A DNA stretch of 64,000 nucleotides from Actinomyces sp. ICM47 (GTDB lineage Bacteria; Actinomycetota; Actinomycetes; Actinomycetales; Actinomycetaceae): the NCBI RefSeq assembly GCF_000278725.1, contig NZ_ALCA01000110.1, positions 1 through 64,000 on the forward strand. Reading direction: 5' to 3'. Shown piece by piece: positions 20,264 through 29,064 of this stretch (within the stretch, counting starts at the first letter, position 1; each line of letters opens with the position of its first letter). The notes under the pieces were generated by a model, which worked only from the letters and a program-made list of their open reading frames with translations, was not told the DNA's origin and did no database searches. Both the position numbers and the translations under genes were made by a program.

Positions 20264-21826
20264 GTGGAACTCTTAAAGCGATACGTGGCGGCATCGTCGA
20301 TGGGCGCTGTCGCACTCGTATGCATCCTTATTGGGCTGCTCGGCGTGACCGTGCTACGGCCGCCGGCGCAGCAGGTCTCAACGGTGGAATCCGCGACGGA
20401 CCTGATCATGACGCGTGACAATGTGTTGTCGATCGTCAAGGATGACGTCACGGTGACCGCCACGTCGAAGTCGGGTGCCCCCGTCACGCTCGTGATCGGC
20501 ACCTCGCAGGACGCGAAGGGCTGGATCGGCAATGCAGCCTACACCGAGGTCATCGGCGTCGAGGCTGATCGCACCAAGCTGAAGGCGGAATCGCATGCCG
20601 CGAACGGAACCGGCATGGTGAACCCGAACGCTCAGAATGCTGTGCAGTCCGGTGCACAGCCCCTTGATGACCCGACCTCAGCGCAGCTGGCCGATCAGCT
20701 GGCGAAGTCGCCCATGTGGTTCAAGCAGGAGAGCGGCACGGGTAGTGTCTCCCTCGATCTCGAAAACGTTCCCAGCGGGCGGTCGGCTGTCGCTGCCTCC
20801 GCGGGTGGCCCCGGTGATCTGACGTTCACGCTGACGTGGCAGGTCGAGCAGGTGAACCTGCTGGCGATCATCGCATTCCTGACTGCTGCGTTCTTCGCCC
20901 TCCTGGCCTTTGCTCTCTTCCTGACGCGCTGGCAGCTGCTGCGCCTGCGTAAGATCCGCGCACAGCGCATTGAGGAGCGCCGCAAGGCCGACACCCTGGA
21001 CACCTCCACGATCGACGCGGCTGAGGTGGCTGAGATGGTTGCCGCCGCCCGCGAGTCTGGTTCCCGCGCTGCCCACGCCCCCGCTGTCTCGGAGCCCCCG
21101 CTCGCGCCGCCCCCCGCTGCGGAACCCGCCGTCGATGAGACCGCCGCAGACGAACCCGTCGTCGCTGACGATGACGATGACGAGGCTGTGGCATACACGT
21201 TCGAGGATGCTCAGTACGAGGAGATCGAGGATAGTACCCAGCAACAGGCTGCTCCAGCGTGGGGCGCTGCCGCCTTCGCGTCTTCAACCGGCCGAGCCCC
21301 AGCCTCAGAGAGGACACGCGACGAACTGCCCGCTCGGGACGCCGCAGTCCGTGAACCTCTTCCGCTTCGCTCGACGAGGGATAAGTCCATCGTCCGCGCG
21401 TCCATTGTTGGTGTCCCCGCCCCGGATATCAGCGCCCTGTCCGCACCCGACTATGAACCGGATCCGATGATGGACACCTTCGAGCGCCGCGGCCGACACG
21501 GTCTCGACGCCGGCCCCTTCGACGTGGATCCCCCGGAGCGCGCGACGACGGATACCGGTGTCATCGACCTGTCGGGCATCCGCGGAGGCCGTAACCTGCC
21601 CTCGCGGCGCGCTCTGCGTGAGGCGCGCAACAACGGTGAAGAGGTCGTCGTCGTGGACGGCCAGGAATTCAACACCGGTCTGATTCCGGTCACGCGCCCG
21701 CGTACCACCGAGGTGCAGGCCCCCCCGCCTGCACCCACGTCCGCTCCTGACGATGACGCGTCGGCGACCGGAGGCTGGACCTCGATTATGTCCGGCTGGC
21801 TCAAGGACCGTCAGGAAGGACAGTGA
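20264..21826 (+). CDS. membrane protein with long acidic, disordered cytoplasmic tail
   Basis: The 520-residue protein has an N-terminal membrane helix (about 8-30), an extracytoplasmic domain of about 170 residues, and a second helix 'LLAIIAFLTAAFFALLAFAL' near 205-225. After this comes a tail of about 290 residues rich in Ala, Pro, Asp and Glu, with short islands near the C terminus such as 'GVIDLSGIRGGRNLPSRRAL' and 'NTGLIPVTRPRT'. The GTG start follows GAGGAG. It overlaps the next lipoprotein gene (TGATG), so the two probably act together at the envelope. I recognise no domain. Confidence 0.8.
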   Translation: MELLKRYVAASSMGAVALVCILIGLLGVTVLRPPAQQVSTVESATDLIMTRDNVLSIVKDDVTVTATSKSGAPVTLVIGTSQDAKGWIGNAAYTEVIGVEADRTKLKAESHAANGTGMVNPNAQNAVQSGAQPLDDPTSAQLADQLAKSPMWFKQESGTGSVSLDLENVPSGRSAVAASAGGPGDLTFTLTWQVEQVNLLAIIAFLTAAFFALLAFALFLTRWQLLRLRKIRAQRIEERRKADTLDTSTIDAAEVAEMVAAARESGSRAAHAPAVSEPPLAPPPAAEPAVDETAADEPVVADDDDDEAVAYTFEDAQYEEIEDSTQQQAAPAWGAAAFASSTGRAPASERTRDELPARDAAVREPLPLRSTRDKSIVRASIVGVPAPDISALSAPDYEPDPMMDTFERRGRHGLDAGPFDVDPPERATTDTGVIDLSGIRGGRNLPSRRALREARNNGEEVVVVDGQEFNTGLIPVTRPRTTEVQAPPPAPTSAPDDDASATGGWTSIMSGWLKDRQEGQ

Positions 21827-22827
21827 TGAAAAGACGGACCCTCGCGGCTGCTACCGCCGCCCTGCTCATGACTTCTGCGCTCGGCATGAGTGCCTGCTCG
21901 AGTGAGCTTGTCGCCCAGTCGGGCAGTAGCTCCGCGCAGAGCGCCGCGAACCTGGACCACGAGCGTATTTCGTCCGTGCTCGAGACGGTTGGTGGCGTGA
22001 TGGCGACGGCTGACGCTTCGCTGAACGCTGCCGACCTCGGCGATCAGGTGACCAAGGGTGCACTGGAGATGCGTACCGCGCAGTACGCGCTGGCGAACGC
22101 GAACGGCCAGGCGTTGCCGCCTTTGGACTTCGAACCGACGTCGCTGGCCATCACGAACTCGGATTCGTGGCCGCGCGCGATTTTTAACATCTCTGATACG
22201 TCCTCGACGGCGCTGCCCGTCCTTGAGGTCTATGTGCAGGACTCTGCGCGTTCGGACTACAAGCTCACGAACTATGCGCGCCTGCTCGGCGGCACGCATC
22301 TGACCCTGCCGTCCGTCGGTACTGGATCGGCATACGTCACCGGAGACTCGCAGGGCTTCACGGTTACCCCCGACACCGCTCTCGCGCAGTACATCACGAT
22401 GCTGAACTCCGGCACCCAGGATACGACGCAGTTCGTGGCCGACGACTTCACCAAGCAGACGCTGCAGCAGGTGAGCGACCTCAATTCGTCGGTGAGCAGC
22501 GCCGGATCCGTGACCATGGCGGCCAGCGCGACGAGCTACCCGATCTCGGGCTTGGTCCTGCAGGATGGCTCGGCTCTGGTCGCAGCGAACGTCAAGTACA
22601 CGCTGACCTATCAGCGTACGGTTGCCGGTTCGACGATGAACCTCGCTGGGAATACCGCCGCACTTAGTCCCAGCGGGACGAAGGTGGAAGGTACCGCGAC
22701 CGCCGACTGCATCGCGACGATCATTATGCGTATCCCCTCGCAGAAGGCGGGCGGAAACGTGCAGATTGTCGGTGGCGAGCGAGCGATCACCAAGGTCGCG
22801 TTGGATCCGTCCAACAGTCCGGGCTGA
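21826..22827 (+). CDS. lipoprotein of unknown function
   Basis: The 333-residue protein begins with a basic signal peptide and a hydrophobic stretch ending 'SALGMSACSS', a plausible lipobox with the cysteine near residue 25. The mature part is Ser/Thr/Ala-rich and looks like a beta-rich extracytoplasmic domain, with no motif I recognise. The ATG overlaps the preceding stop, and AGGA lies 8 nt upstream. A strong terminator follows, so the unit ends here. Confidence 0.8.
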   Translation: MKRRTLAAATAALLMTSALGMSACSSELVAQSGSSSAQSAANLDHERISSVLETVGGVMATADASLNAADLGDQVTKGALEMRTAQYALANANGQALPPLDFEPTSLAITNSDSWPRAIFNISDTSSTALPVLEVYVQDSARSDYKLTNYARLLGGTHLTLPSVGTGSAYVTGDSQGFTVTPDTALAQYITMLNSGTQDTTQFVADDFTKQTLQQVSDLNSSVSSAGSVTMAASATSYPISGLVLQDGSALVAANVKYTLTYQRTVAGSTMNLAGNTAALSPSGTKVEGTATADCIATIIMRIPSQKAGGNVQIVGGERAITKVALDPSNSPG

Positions 22828-22846
22828 GTTTCACCCATAGCGCACA

Positions 22847-22880
22847 CGTCGTCCCCACGCCGATTGGCGTGGGGACGACG
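22847..22880 (+). terminator. terminator of the lipoprotein operon
   Basis: A perfect 15-bp stem (22847-22861 with 22866-22880) with a GATT loop is followed by the moderately T-rich CTTATCATCGTTT. Confidence 0.85.
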
Positions 22881-22925
22881 CTTATCATCGTTTGAGGATA
22901 GCTACGCGTTCTCGAGAGGACCACT

Positions 22926-23831
22926 ATGAACACGCCTGACCCCCGCATCGGTGCCCCTGAAGCGACCGTGATTCCCGCCGATTCACACGGGGCCGTTGAC
23001 CTGTCGGCACGCGCGAGCGCGCCCGCAGCCGAGGGCGCGGCCGCGCCCTCGGGGGAGGGGCTGCACATCCCGCTGATTACCACGACGGATGAGGAGAACT
23101 TCCAGGAAGTCATGTCCACCTCCCAGGCCGTGCCGGTCATCATGGTCATGTGGTCGCCGCGCTCGCTTGAATCGAAGCCCGCGCTGGCCATGCTTGAGGA
23201 GATTACGCGCGAGCATGCGGGTGTCTTCCAGCTCGTTGAAGTGGACATTGACAAGGCTCCTGCCATTGCTCAGGCCTTCCAGATCCAGACCGTTCCCACG
23301 GTCGTTGCTCTCGTCGGCGGTCGCCCGGTGCCGCTCTTCCAGGGTGGTGCGTCCAAGGAGCAGGTCCTCCCGGTCGTCTCTCAGTTGCTCGAGGCTTCGG
23401 CGCAGATGGGCATCACCGCGCGCATCGCGGTTGCAGCTGAGGATACCGCCGCGCCCATTCCCCCCGAGCATGAGGCACCGCTGGCCGCGGAGGAGGCCGG
23501 CAACCTCGATGAGGCGATCACCCTGTGGGAGCGCGTCGTCGAGCTGAATCCGCGTGACGAGGACGCGAAGTCTCACCTGTCCCGCGTGCGTTTCGCCGCG
23601 CGTGCCTATGGCGAGCAGAACCCTGACGACCCGGCCTCTCACGCTGATGCACTCTTCGCGGCAGGTGACGCAGCGGGAGCCTTCGATGTGCTCCTCGAAC
23701 TCCTTGCCGCCACTACCGACGCCGAGGAACGCGACGCGTTGCGCCTGCGGCTCCTCGACCTCTTCCGTGTCGCAGGCTCGTCCCCCGAGGTTTCCAAGGC
23801 ACGTACGCGCCTGGCGATGCTCCTCATGTGA
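22926..23831 (+). CDS. thioredoxin-fold/TPR co-chaperone (YbbN/CnoX-like)
   Basis: The 301-residue protein has a thioredoxin fold (about 40-160) followed by TPR-like helices containing 'GNLDEAITLWERVVELNPRD'. The redox site is missing: where CxxC should stand there is 'MWSPRSLESKPALAMLEE'. This domain pair is that of YbbN (CnoX), a holdase that delivers clients to GroEL/DnaK. In M. tuberculosis a thioredoxin of this type (Rv1324) also lies between nucS and glgB. The last ten codons are part of a 31-bp duplication described below. Confidence 0.85.
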   Translation: MNTPDPRIGAPEATVIPADSHGAVDLSARASAPAAEGAAAPSGEGLHIPLITTTDEENFQEVMSTSQAVPVIMVMWSPRSLESKPALAMLEEITREHAGVFQLVEVDIDKAPAIAQAFQIQTVPTVVALVGGRPVPLFQGGASKEQVLPVVSQLLEASAQMGITARIAVAAEDTAAPIPPEHEAPLAAEEAGNLDEAITLWERVVELNPRDEDAKSHLSRVRFAARAYGEQNPDDPASHADALFAAGDAAGAFDVLLELLAATTDAEERDALRLRLLDLFRVAGSSPEVSKARTRLAMLLM

Positions 23832-23832
23832 T
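23802..23832 (+). repeat. 31-bp direct repeat, copy 1
   Basis: These 31 bases, covering the last codons and stop of the thioredoxin/TPR gene, recur exactly at 24060-24090, 258 bp away. Flanking bases do not match. Confidence 0.95.
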
Positions 23833-23873
23833 ATCGTCATGCCAACGCACAGTTGCGGAAAGGGGCCGTCATC

Positions 23874-24047
23874 ATGGCATCATGGATCATTGTCGCAGTT
23901 GTGTTCGTCTTGGTTGTCGTGTGGTACGGATGGCATTCCACGCACAACGAACTGACAAAGAAGATCGACCGTGAGTCCGACCCGGACATCAGAAGCGAAC
24001 TCATCAAGCTACAGGGGCAGATAGACCGGGGGAGGGCAGGCTTCTAA
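23874..24047 (+). CDS. 57-residue single-pass membrane protein
   Basis: The protein starts 'MASWIIVAVVFVLVVVWYGW', a membrane helix, and continues with a charged helical tail 'HNELTKKIDRESDPDIRSEL'. GGAAAGGGG lies 8 nt before the ATG at 23874. It sits exactly between the two copies of a 31-bp direct repeat, so it may have been inserted or duplicated together with the end of the upstream gene. The role is unknown. Confidence 0.7.
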   Translation: MASWIIVAVVFVLVVVWYGWHSTHNELTKKIDRESDPDIRSELIKLQGQIDRGRAGF

Positions 24048-24059
24048 ACCCCGTCCGCG

Positions 24060-24090
24060 CGTACGCGCCTGGCGATGCTCCTCATGTGAT
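24060..24090 (+). repeat. 31-bp direct repeat, copy 2
   Basis: This is an exact copy of 23802-23832, here outside any gene. It looks like a duplicated fragment of the 3' end of the thioredoxin/TPR gene. Confidence 0.95.
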
Positions 24091-24127
24091 GCCGACGTGC
24101 GCCTGAGATATGCGCACCGAGCGCACA

Positions 24128-24171
24128 ACGGACGAGGCCGGAGCAGGAATCCCTACCCCGGCCTCGTCCGT
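24128..24171. terminator. bidirectional terminator between the small membrane gene and glgB
   Basis: A perfect 14-bp stem (24128-24141 with 24158-24171) encloses a 16-nt loop between two convergent genes. The stem contains the GACGAGGCC word found in other intergenic hairpins of this window. Confidence 0.75.
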
Positions 24172-24189
24172 GTCTCGAGGAATGCTCGA

Positions 24190-26385
24190 TCAGCGCGCCT
24201 GGGAGGCGGGCACCAGCCACAAGGCACCCAGCGGCGGCACGCGCAGCTGAGCGGAGACCGGGCGACCGTTCCACGGGGTGTCCTCCGCGATGATCGTGCC
24301 GACGTTGACCACGCCGGAGCCGCCGAACTCCTCGGCATCCGTGTTCAGGATCTCGACCCACTCGCCGCCGAACGGCAGGCCCACGCGGTAGCCCTCGTGC
24401 GGGTTGCCAGCGAAGTTCGAGACGCACACGACGACCTCACGGTTGCCGTCGGAGTCAGTACCCTTACGCAGGTAGGAGATCAGGTTGTGATCGCCGTCTG
24501 AGGCGTCGATCCACTCGAAGCCCGTGTAGTCGTCGTCCCACATGGCGGGGGAGTTCGCGTAAATCTTGTTGAGGCGCTCCACCAGCGCAGCGACACCGGC
24601 GTGGCCCTCCTGGTCCAGCAGCCACCAGTCGAGGGAGTAGGACTCGTTCCACTCCTGCTCCTGGCCGATCTCCTGGCCCATGAAGAGGAGCTGCTTGCCG
24701 GGGTGACTCCACTGGTAGGCGTACAGGGAACGCAGACCAGCCAGACGCTGCCACTTGTCGCCGGGCATCTTCGAAATCAGCGAACCCTTACCGTGCACGA
24801 CCTCGTCGTGCGACAGCGGGAGCACGTAGTTCTCGGAGAAGGCGTACACCAGAGAGAAGGTAAGCTCGCCGTGGTGCCAGCGGCGGTTGACCGGATCCTC
24901 ACTGAGGTAGCGCAGAGTGTCGTTCATCCAGCCCATATTCCACTTCATGCCGTAGCCGAGGCCACCGCCGGACGTCGGGGCAGTCACGCCGGGCCACGCC
25001 GTGGACTCCTCGGCGATCATGACGATGCCGGGGTGACGACGGTACGCGGTCGCGTTCGCTTCCTGGATGAAGTCGATGGCCTCCAGGTTCTCGCGGCCAC
25101 CGTACTGGTTAGGACGCCACTGGCCGTCCTTGCGCGAGTAATCCAGGTACAGCATCGAGGCCACAGCGTCAACACGCAGACCGTCAACGTGGAAGTCCTC
25201 GAGCCAGTACAGGGCGTTGGCAACCAGGAAGTTGCGCACCTCGCGGCGGCCGAAGTTGAAGACGTAGGTGCCCCAGTCGGGGTGCTCGCCGCGCAGCGGG
25301 TCCGGATCCTCGTATAGCGGGGTGCCATCGAAGCGCGCCAGGGCGAAGTCATCCTTCGGGAAGTGGGCGGGCACCCAGTCCAGGATGACGCCGATGCCCG
25401 CGCGGTGGAAGGCATCCACCAGGTAACGGAAATCATCCGGCGTGCCGTAGCGTGAGGTGGGAGCGTAGTAGGAGGTCACCTGGTAGCCCCAGGAACCACC
25501 GAAAGGGTGCTCAGCCAGCGGCATGAACTCCACGTGCGTGAAACCCATCTGCTTGACGTAGGGGACCAGCTCGTCGGCCAGCTCGCGGTAGCCCAGGCCC
25601 TGACGCCACGAACCCGCGTGGACCTCGTAGATGGACATGGGGCCGGAGTGAGGGTTGCGGTCCTTGCGAGTAGACATCCACTCGTCGTCCGTCCACTCGT
25701 GGAAGTAGTCGGTGACGACCGAAGCCGTGGCCGGGGGAATCTCCGTGGCGCGAGCCAGCGGGTCGGCCTTCTGGAACCAGTTGCCGCCGGGACCCTGGAT
25801 CTCGAACTTGTAGCGCATGCCGACGCCGACGCCGGGGACGAAAATCTCCCAGATGCCGGAGGAACCCAGCGACCGCATGGAGGTAGCCACGCCGTCCCAG
25901 AAGTTGAACTCGCCGACGACGCGCACGGCGCGCGCGTTGGGGGCCCACACGGCGAAGGCGGTACCGGTGGTTTCGCCCAGCTCGTCAGTGTAGGTCTTCA
26001 CATGGGCACCGAGGACGTGCCACAGATTCTCATGGCGGCCCTCAGAGATGAGGTAGGTGTCCATCTCGCCCAGGGTCGGCAGGTAACGGTAGGGGTCGTC
26101 GCGAACGGTGGTGTTGTCGCCGTAGGTGACGGACACGCGGTAAGGGGGAATCTCCTTGCCGGGCAGAACCGCGACCCAAATGCCGCCACGCTCATGGGTG
26201 GCAGCGTAAGCACCGGTCGGTGTGATGATGTCGACCGCGTCGGCCAGGCGAGCCATGGTGCGGACGGTGACACCAGCCTCGCCCAGATGAGCGCCGAGCA
26301 CAGAGTGCGGCGAATAGTAAGAGCCTGAGGCAACGGCGTCGAGAATGTCGTCATTGACCTGAATCGGCGTTAGTTCGCAGCTCAT
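24190..26385 (-). CDS. glgB: 1,4-alpha-glucan branching enzyme
   Basis: GlgB cuts alpha-1,4 chains and rejoins them as alpha-1,6 branches. The 731-residue protein has an N-terminal carbohydrate-binding module (CBM48-like), the GH13 barrel with '[19 protein letters not shown]' (nucleophile Asp), '[12 protein letters not shown]' (acid Glu) and '[14 protein letters not shown]', and a C-terminal beta domain. AAGGA precedes the ATG. It lies downstream of glgE on the same strand, but a terminator-like hairpin and a separate leader with a palindrome lie between. GlgB branches the linear glucan made by GlgE. Confidence 0.96.
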   Translation of the reverse strand: MSCELTPIQVNDDILDAVASGSYYSPHSVLGAHLGEAGVTVRTMARLADAVDIITPTGAYAATHERGGIWVAVLPGKEIPPYRVSVTYGDNTTVRDDPYRYLPTLGEMDTYLISEGRHENLWHVLGAHVKTYTDELGETTGTAFAVWAPNARAVRVVGEFNFWDGVATSMRSLGSSGIWEIFVPGVGVGMRYKFEIQGPGGNWFQKADPLARATEIPPATASVVTDYFHEWTDDEWMSTRKDRNPHSGPMSIYEVHAGSWRQGLGYRELADELVPYVKQMGFTHVEFMPLAEHPFGGSWGYQVTSYYAPTSRYGTPDDFRYLVDAFHRAGIGVILDWVPAHFPKDDFALARFDGTPLYEDPDPLRGEHPDWGTYVFNFGRREVRNFLVANALYWLEDFHVDGLRVDAVASMLYLDYSRKDGQWRPNQYGGRENLEAIDFIQEANATAYRRHPGIVMIAEESTAWPGVTAPTSGGGLGYGMKWNMGWMNDTLRYLSEDPVNRRWHHGELTFSLVYAFSENYVLPLSHDEVVHGKGSLISKMPGDKWQRLAGLRSLYAYQWSHPGKQLLFMGQEIGQEQEWNESYSLDWWLLDQEGHAGVAALVERLNKIYANSPAMWDDDYTGFEWIDASDGDHNLISYLRKGTDSDGNREVVVCVSNFAGNPHEGYRVGLPFGGEWVEILNTDAEEFGGSGVVNVGTIIAEDTPWNGRPVSAQLRVPPLGALWLVPASQAR

Positions 26386-26408
26386 GGATTGTCCTTACTC
26401 CAGATGGT

Positions 26409-26426
26409 GTGAACTGCTCAGTTCAC
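26409..26426. promoter_or_regulatory. palindromic operator candidate in the glgB leader
   Basis: GTGAACTG and CAGTTCAC form a perfect 8+2+8 inverted repeat about 24 nt upstream of the glgB start and just downstream of an AT-rich -10-like TATAAA on the minus strand. The size suits a LacI- or GntR-type regulator site. No regulator is identified. Confidence 0.45.
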
Positions 26427-26506
26427 TGTCGTGTTTATAGTCTATCGTTTGCCCAGCAAAAATGGGAGCCGGGTCTCATTCAGGTGGTCGATTTTGACGG
26501 AGTGTG

Positions 26507-26542
26507 CCCGCTCGGTGTAGGTGGGTGGCCACACCGAGCGGG
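26507..26542 (-). terminator. terminator-like hairpin downstream of glgE
   Basis: A perfect 12-bp stem (26507-26518 with 26531-26542) with a 12-nt loop begins just past the glgE stop. There is no T-run directly after it. Confidence 0.7.
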
Positions 26543-26552
26543 AGCAGCGACG

Positions 26553-28595
26553 TTAGGCCTGCGACCAGGGCGAGGAATGGGCGGGTTCGACCTTGAAGAC
26601 GTGGCCAAGGCGCGTCACGGGGGACAGCTCCACCCAGTTAGACGAACCCCACACGTAGGAGTGCCCATCGAGTTCGTCGACGACGGTGATGTGGCCGCCC
26701 GGCGTGGCCAGGCCCATCTCCTCCAGGTCCAGGTAGACCGCACCGTCGACGCCCTCGTGCGGATCCAGCGAGATCACGCAGATGACGGTATCCGGGTTGC
26801 CGTCTTCAGTGAACTTGCCGGGCACCTGACGCGAGAACGCGATGAGACGATCCGAGGAGGTCGGGTGGATACGGATCTGGTGCAGCTGACGCAGCGCCGG
26901 GTGCTTGGCGCGCGCGGCGTTGAGCAGCGTAAACAAGCGAGAGATGCCGATCGGCTCGGCGTCCTCCCAGTGACGCGGACGGTACTCGTACTTCTCGTTG
27001 TCGTTGGGTTCCTGGAAGGCACCACGCGGTACGTTTTCGACGAACTCGTAACCCGAGTAAATGCCCCACGTGGGCGCACCCAGCGCGGCGAGCATGGCGC
27101 GGATTGCGAAGATCGCAGTGCCGCCGTCCCACATCTGCGGGGTGAGGATATCGTGCGTGGTCGGCCAGAAAGCAGGGCGCATGAGGTGCGCGGTCTCCTG
27201 GGAGATCTGCACCAAGTACTCCTCGATCTCCTGCTTGTACGTCCTCCAGGCGAAGTAGGTGTAGGACTGGTCGAAGCCGATTGCGCCAAGGGTGCGCATC
27301 ATGGCAGGGCGCGTGAAGGCCTCGGCCAGGAAGAGCGTGCCCGGGTACTGCGCCTTGATGTCGGCGAGCAGGCGCTCCCAGAAGGGGATCGGCTTCGTGT
27401 GCGGGTTGTCGACGCGGAAGATCGTCACGCCGTGGTTGATCCACAGTTCGATGACGTCACGCACCGCCTGGTAGATGCCCTCCGGGTCGTTGTCGAAGTT
27501 CAACGGATAGATGTCCTGATACTTCTTCGGGGGGTTCTCCGCGTACGCGATCGTGCCATCGGCGCGCGTCGTGAACCACTCGGGGTGCTCGGTGACCCAC
27601 GGGTGGTCGGGGGAGCACTGGAGGGCTAGGTCGAGCGCCACCTCCATGCCCAGGCCTCGGGCGCGTTCGACGAAACGGTCGAAGTCATCGAAGGTACCCA
27701 GATCCGGGTGGATGGCGTCGTGCCCTCCCTCGGGCGCGCCGATCCCATAGGGGGAACCTGGGTCACCGGGGGCTGCGATCAGGGAGTTGTTCTTGCCCTT
27801 ACGGAACGTCGTGCCAATCGGGTGGATCGGCGTCAGGTAGACAACGTCGAAGCCCATGTCGGCGATGCGTGGCAGGTCCTCGGCGGCATTCGCAAGCGTG
27901 CCGGACACCCAGGAGCCGTCGGGGTTCTGGTAGGCACCCGCCGAGCGCGGGAAAATCTCGTACCATGCGCCGGCGAGGGCCTTGGTGCGGGCCACGTCGA
28001 GCGGGTAGACGCGGGAGGAATCAAGCAGATCCCGCAGCGGGTGGTCGCGGAAGACCAGGCGGATGCGCGAGGAGATACCGGCGGACAGACGCTGCTGGGG
28101 GGAATGCGAGCTGTCGCGCAGGCGACGCGCGGCGTCATGCAGGGCCTCGATGTCAGCGTCCGACGGGGGACGCTGACTCGGGTTGTGGAAGGCGTTGCCG
28201 GCGGCAGCGCGTTCCATGAGGCGCGCGCCCTCCTCCAGCATCAGCTCGACGTCGACACCGGCGCCGACCTTGACGGCTGCGTCGTGACGCCAGGTGGAGT
28301 AGGGGTCCGACCAGGAATCCACGCGGAACGACCACGCGCCGGGAGCGTCGGGGGCCACCCAGGCCTCGTAACGGTCCAGGCCGGGGGCAATATCGACCAT
28401 GCGGGTACGGGAGTATTCACCTCCGTCCGGGCGTAGAAGGACGGCCTCGGCGGCGAATGCGTCGTGTCCTTCGCGGAACACGGTCGCACGAATGGGGAAA
28501 GGTTCGCCTTCGGTCGCCTTAGCGGGAAGCGTTCCGTCCTCGATGACGGGGAACACTTCGATGATCGGGATACGGGGCAACAGTTTCTCGCTCAC
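26553..28595 (-). CDS. glgE: alpha-1,4-glucan:maltose-1-phosphate maltosyltransferase
   Basis: GlgE extends alpha-glucan with maltose units from maltose-1-phosphate. The 680-residue GH13 protein shows 'GFDVVYLTPIHPIGTTFRKG', the nucleophile in 'GVTIFRVDNPHTKPIPFWE', the acid in 'LFLAEAFTRPAMM' and the GlgE-type 'YSGYEFVENVPRGAF'. The GTG start at 28595 has a -10 box TAGGGT 7 nt upstream. Maltose-1-phosphate is made elsewhere (by TreS/Pep2 or GlgM); neither gene is in this window. The pair with glgB occurs in the same order in mycobacteria. Confidence 0.95.
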   Translation of the reverse strand: MSEKLLPRIPIIEVFPVIEDGTLPAKATEGEPFPIRATVFREGHDAFAAEAVLLRPDGGEYSRTRMVDIAPGLDRYEAWVAPDAPGAWSFRVDSWSDPYSTWRHDAAVKVGAGVDVELMLEEGARLMERAAAGNAFHNPSQRPPSDADIEALHDAARRLRDSSHSPQQRLSAGISSRIRLVFRDHPLRDLLDSSRVYPLDVARTKALAGAWYEIFPRSAGAYQNPDGSWVSGTLANAAEDLPRIADMGFDVVYLTPIHPIGTTFRKGKNNSLIAAPGDPGSPYGIGAPEGGHDAIHPDLGTFDDFDRFVERARGLGMEVALDLALQCSPDHPWVTEHPEWFTTRADGTIAYAENPPKKYQDIYPLNFDNDPEGIYQAVRDVIELWINHGVTIFRVDNPHTKPIPFWERLLADIKAQYPGTLFLAEAFTRPAMMRTLGAIGFDQSYTYFAWRTYKQEIEEYLVQISQETAHLMRPAFWPTTHDILTPQMWDGGTAIFAIRAMLAALGAPTWGIYSGYEFVENVPRGAFQEPNDNEKYEYRPRHWEDAEPIGISRLFTLLNAARAKHPALRQLHQIRIHPTSSDRLIAFSRQVPGKFTEDGNPDTVICVISLDPHEGVDGAVYLDLEEMGLATPGGHITVVDELDGHSYVWGSSNWVELSPVTRLGHVFKVEPAHSSPWSQA

Positions 28596-28602
28596 ATGTC
28601 CA

Positions 28603-28608
28603 ACCCTA
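28603..28608 (-). promoter_or_regulatory. -10 box of leaderless glgE
   Basis: On the minus strand TAGGGT ends 7 nt before the GTG start of glgE, with no Shine-Dalgarno sequence between. Confidence 0.45.
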
Positions 28609-28715
28609 ACCTATGGACTGACCTGCGGATAGGCGAAGATCACACCCCGGGATGTGACCGATCTCCTAGGTGTGTTGTGCGTGCTCAGAGTGTCGTGCGA
28701 GTCGCCAATAAATCA

Positions 28716-28746
28716 GGGCGGCACCCGAGTGATTCGGATGCCGCCC
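28716..28746 (-). terminator. terminator of the 85-residue membrane protein gene
   Basis: A stem of 8 bp plus 4 bp with one mismatch and a 5-nt loop is followed on the minus strand by the T-rich TGATTTATTGG. It lies 30 nt past the stop at 28777. Confidence 0.7.
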
Positions 28747-28776
28747 CCACAAGGACGCTTGCCGTGCGCCTCGACG

Positions 28777-29034
28777 TTACATGCTCGAGTCCGGGAGCGA
28801 CGCCATGATCGCTGCGCCGAAGAGAACGAAGAAAAGAACCGCCACGAGTCCGCAGATGATCTGCCAGATGAGTGCGGCGCGCGCGAAGTTCCGCTTGGCG
28901 GGGGAGCCGCCGGAGCCGAGCGCAAGCACCAGCAGGTAGACGAAGCCGACCAGAGGAAGACCCATCAGGAAGAGGGTGAGCATCCAGCCGCCGACGGAAT
29001 CGTCGGGGTGCTCAGGGAACTGGTTGTATGCCAT
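28777..29034 (-). CDS. 85-residue membrane protein with two helices
   Basis: The protein begins 'MAYNQFPEHPDDSVGGWMLT' and has two membrane segments separated by a short basic loop 'GGSPAKRNFARAALIWQ'. AGGAGG lies just before the ATG (spacing 4). It follows trpS on the same strand with a 30-nt gap and ends at a clear terminator, so it may be transcribed with trpS. I do not recognise a family beyond small actinobacterial membrane proteins. Confidence 0.75.
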   Translation of the reverse strand: MAYNQFPEHPDDSVGGWMLTLFLMGLPLVGFVYLLVLALGSGGSPAKRNFARAALIWQIICGLVAVLFFVLFGAAIMASLPDSSM

Positions 29035-29064
29035 GGTGCCTCCTAAGGAGAGTTGTGCGTGGGA

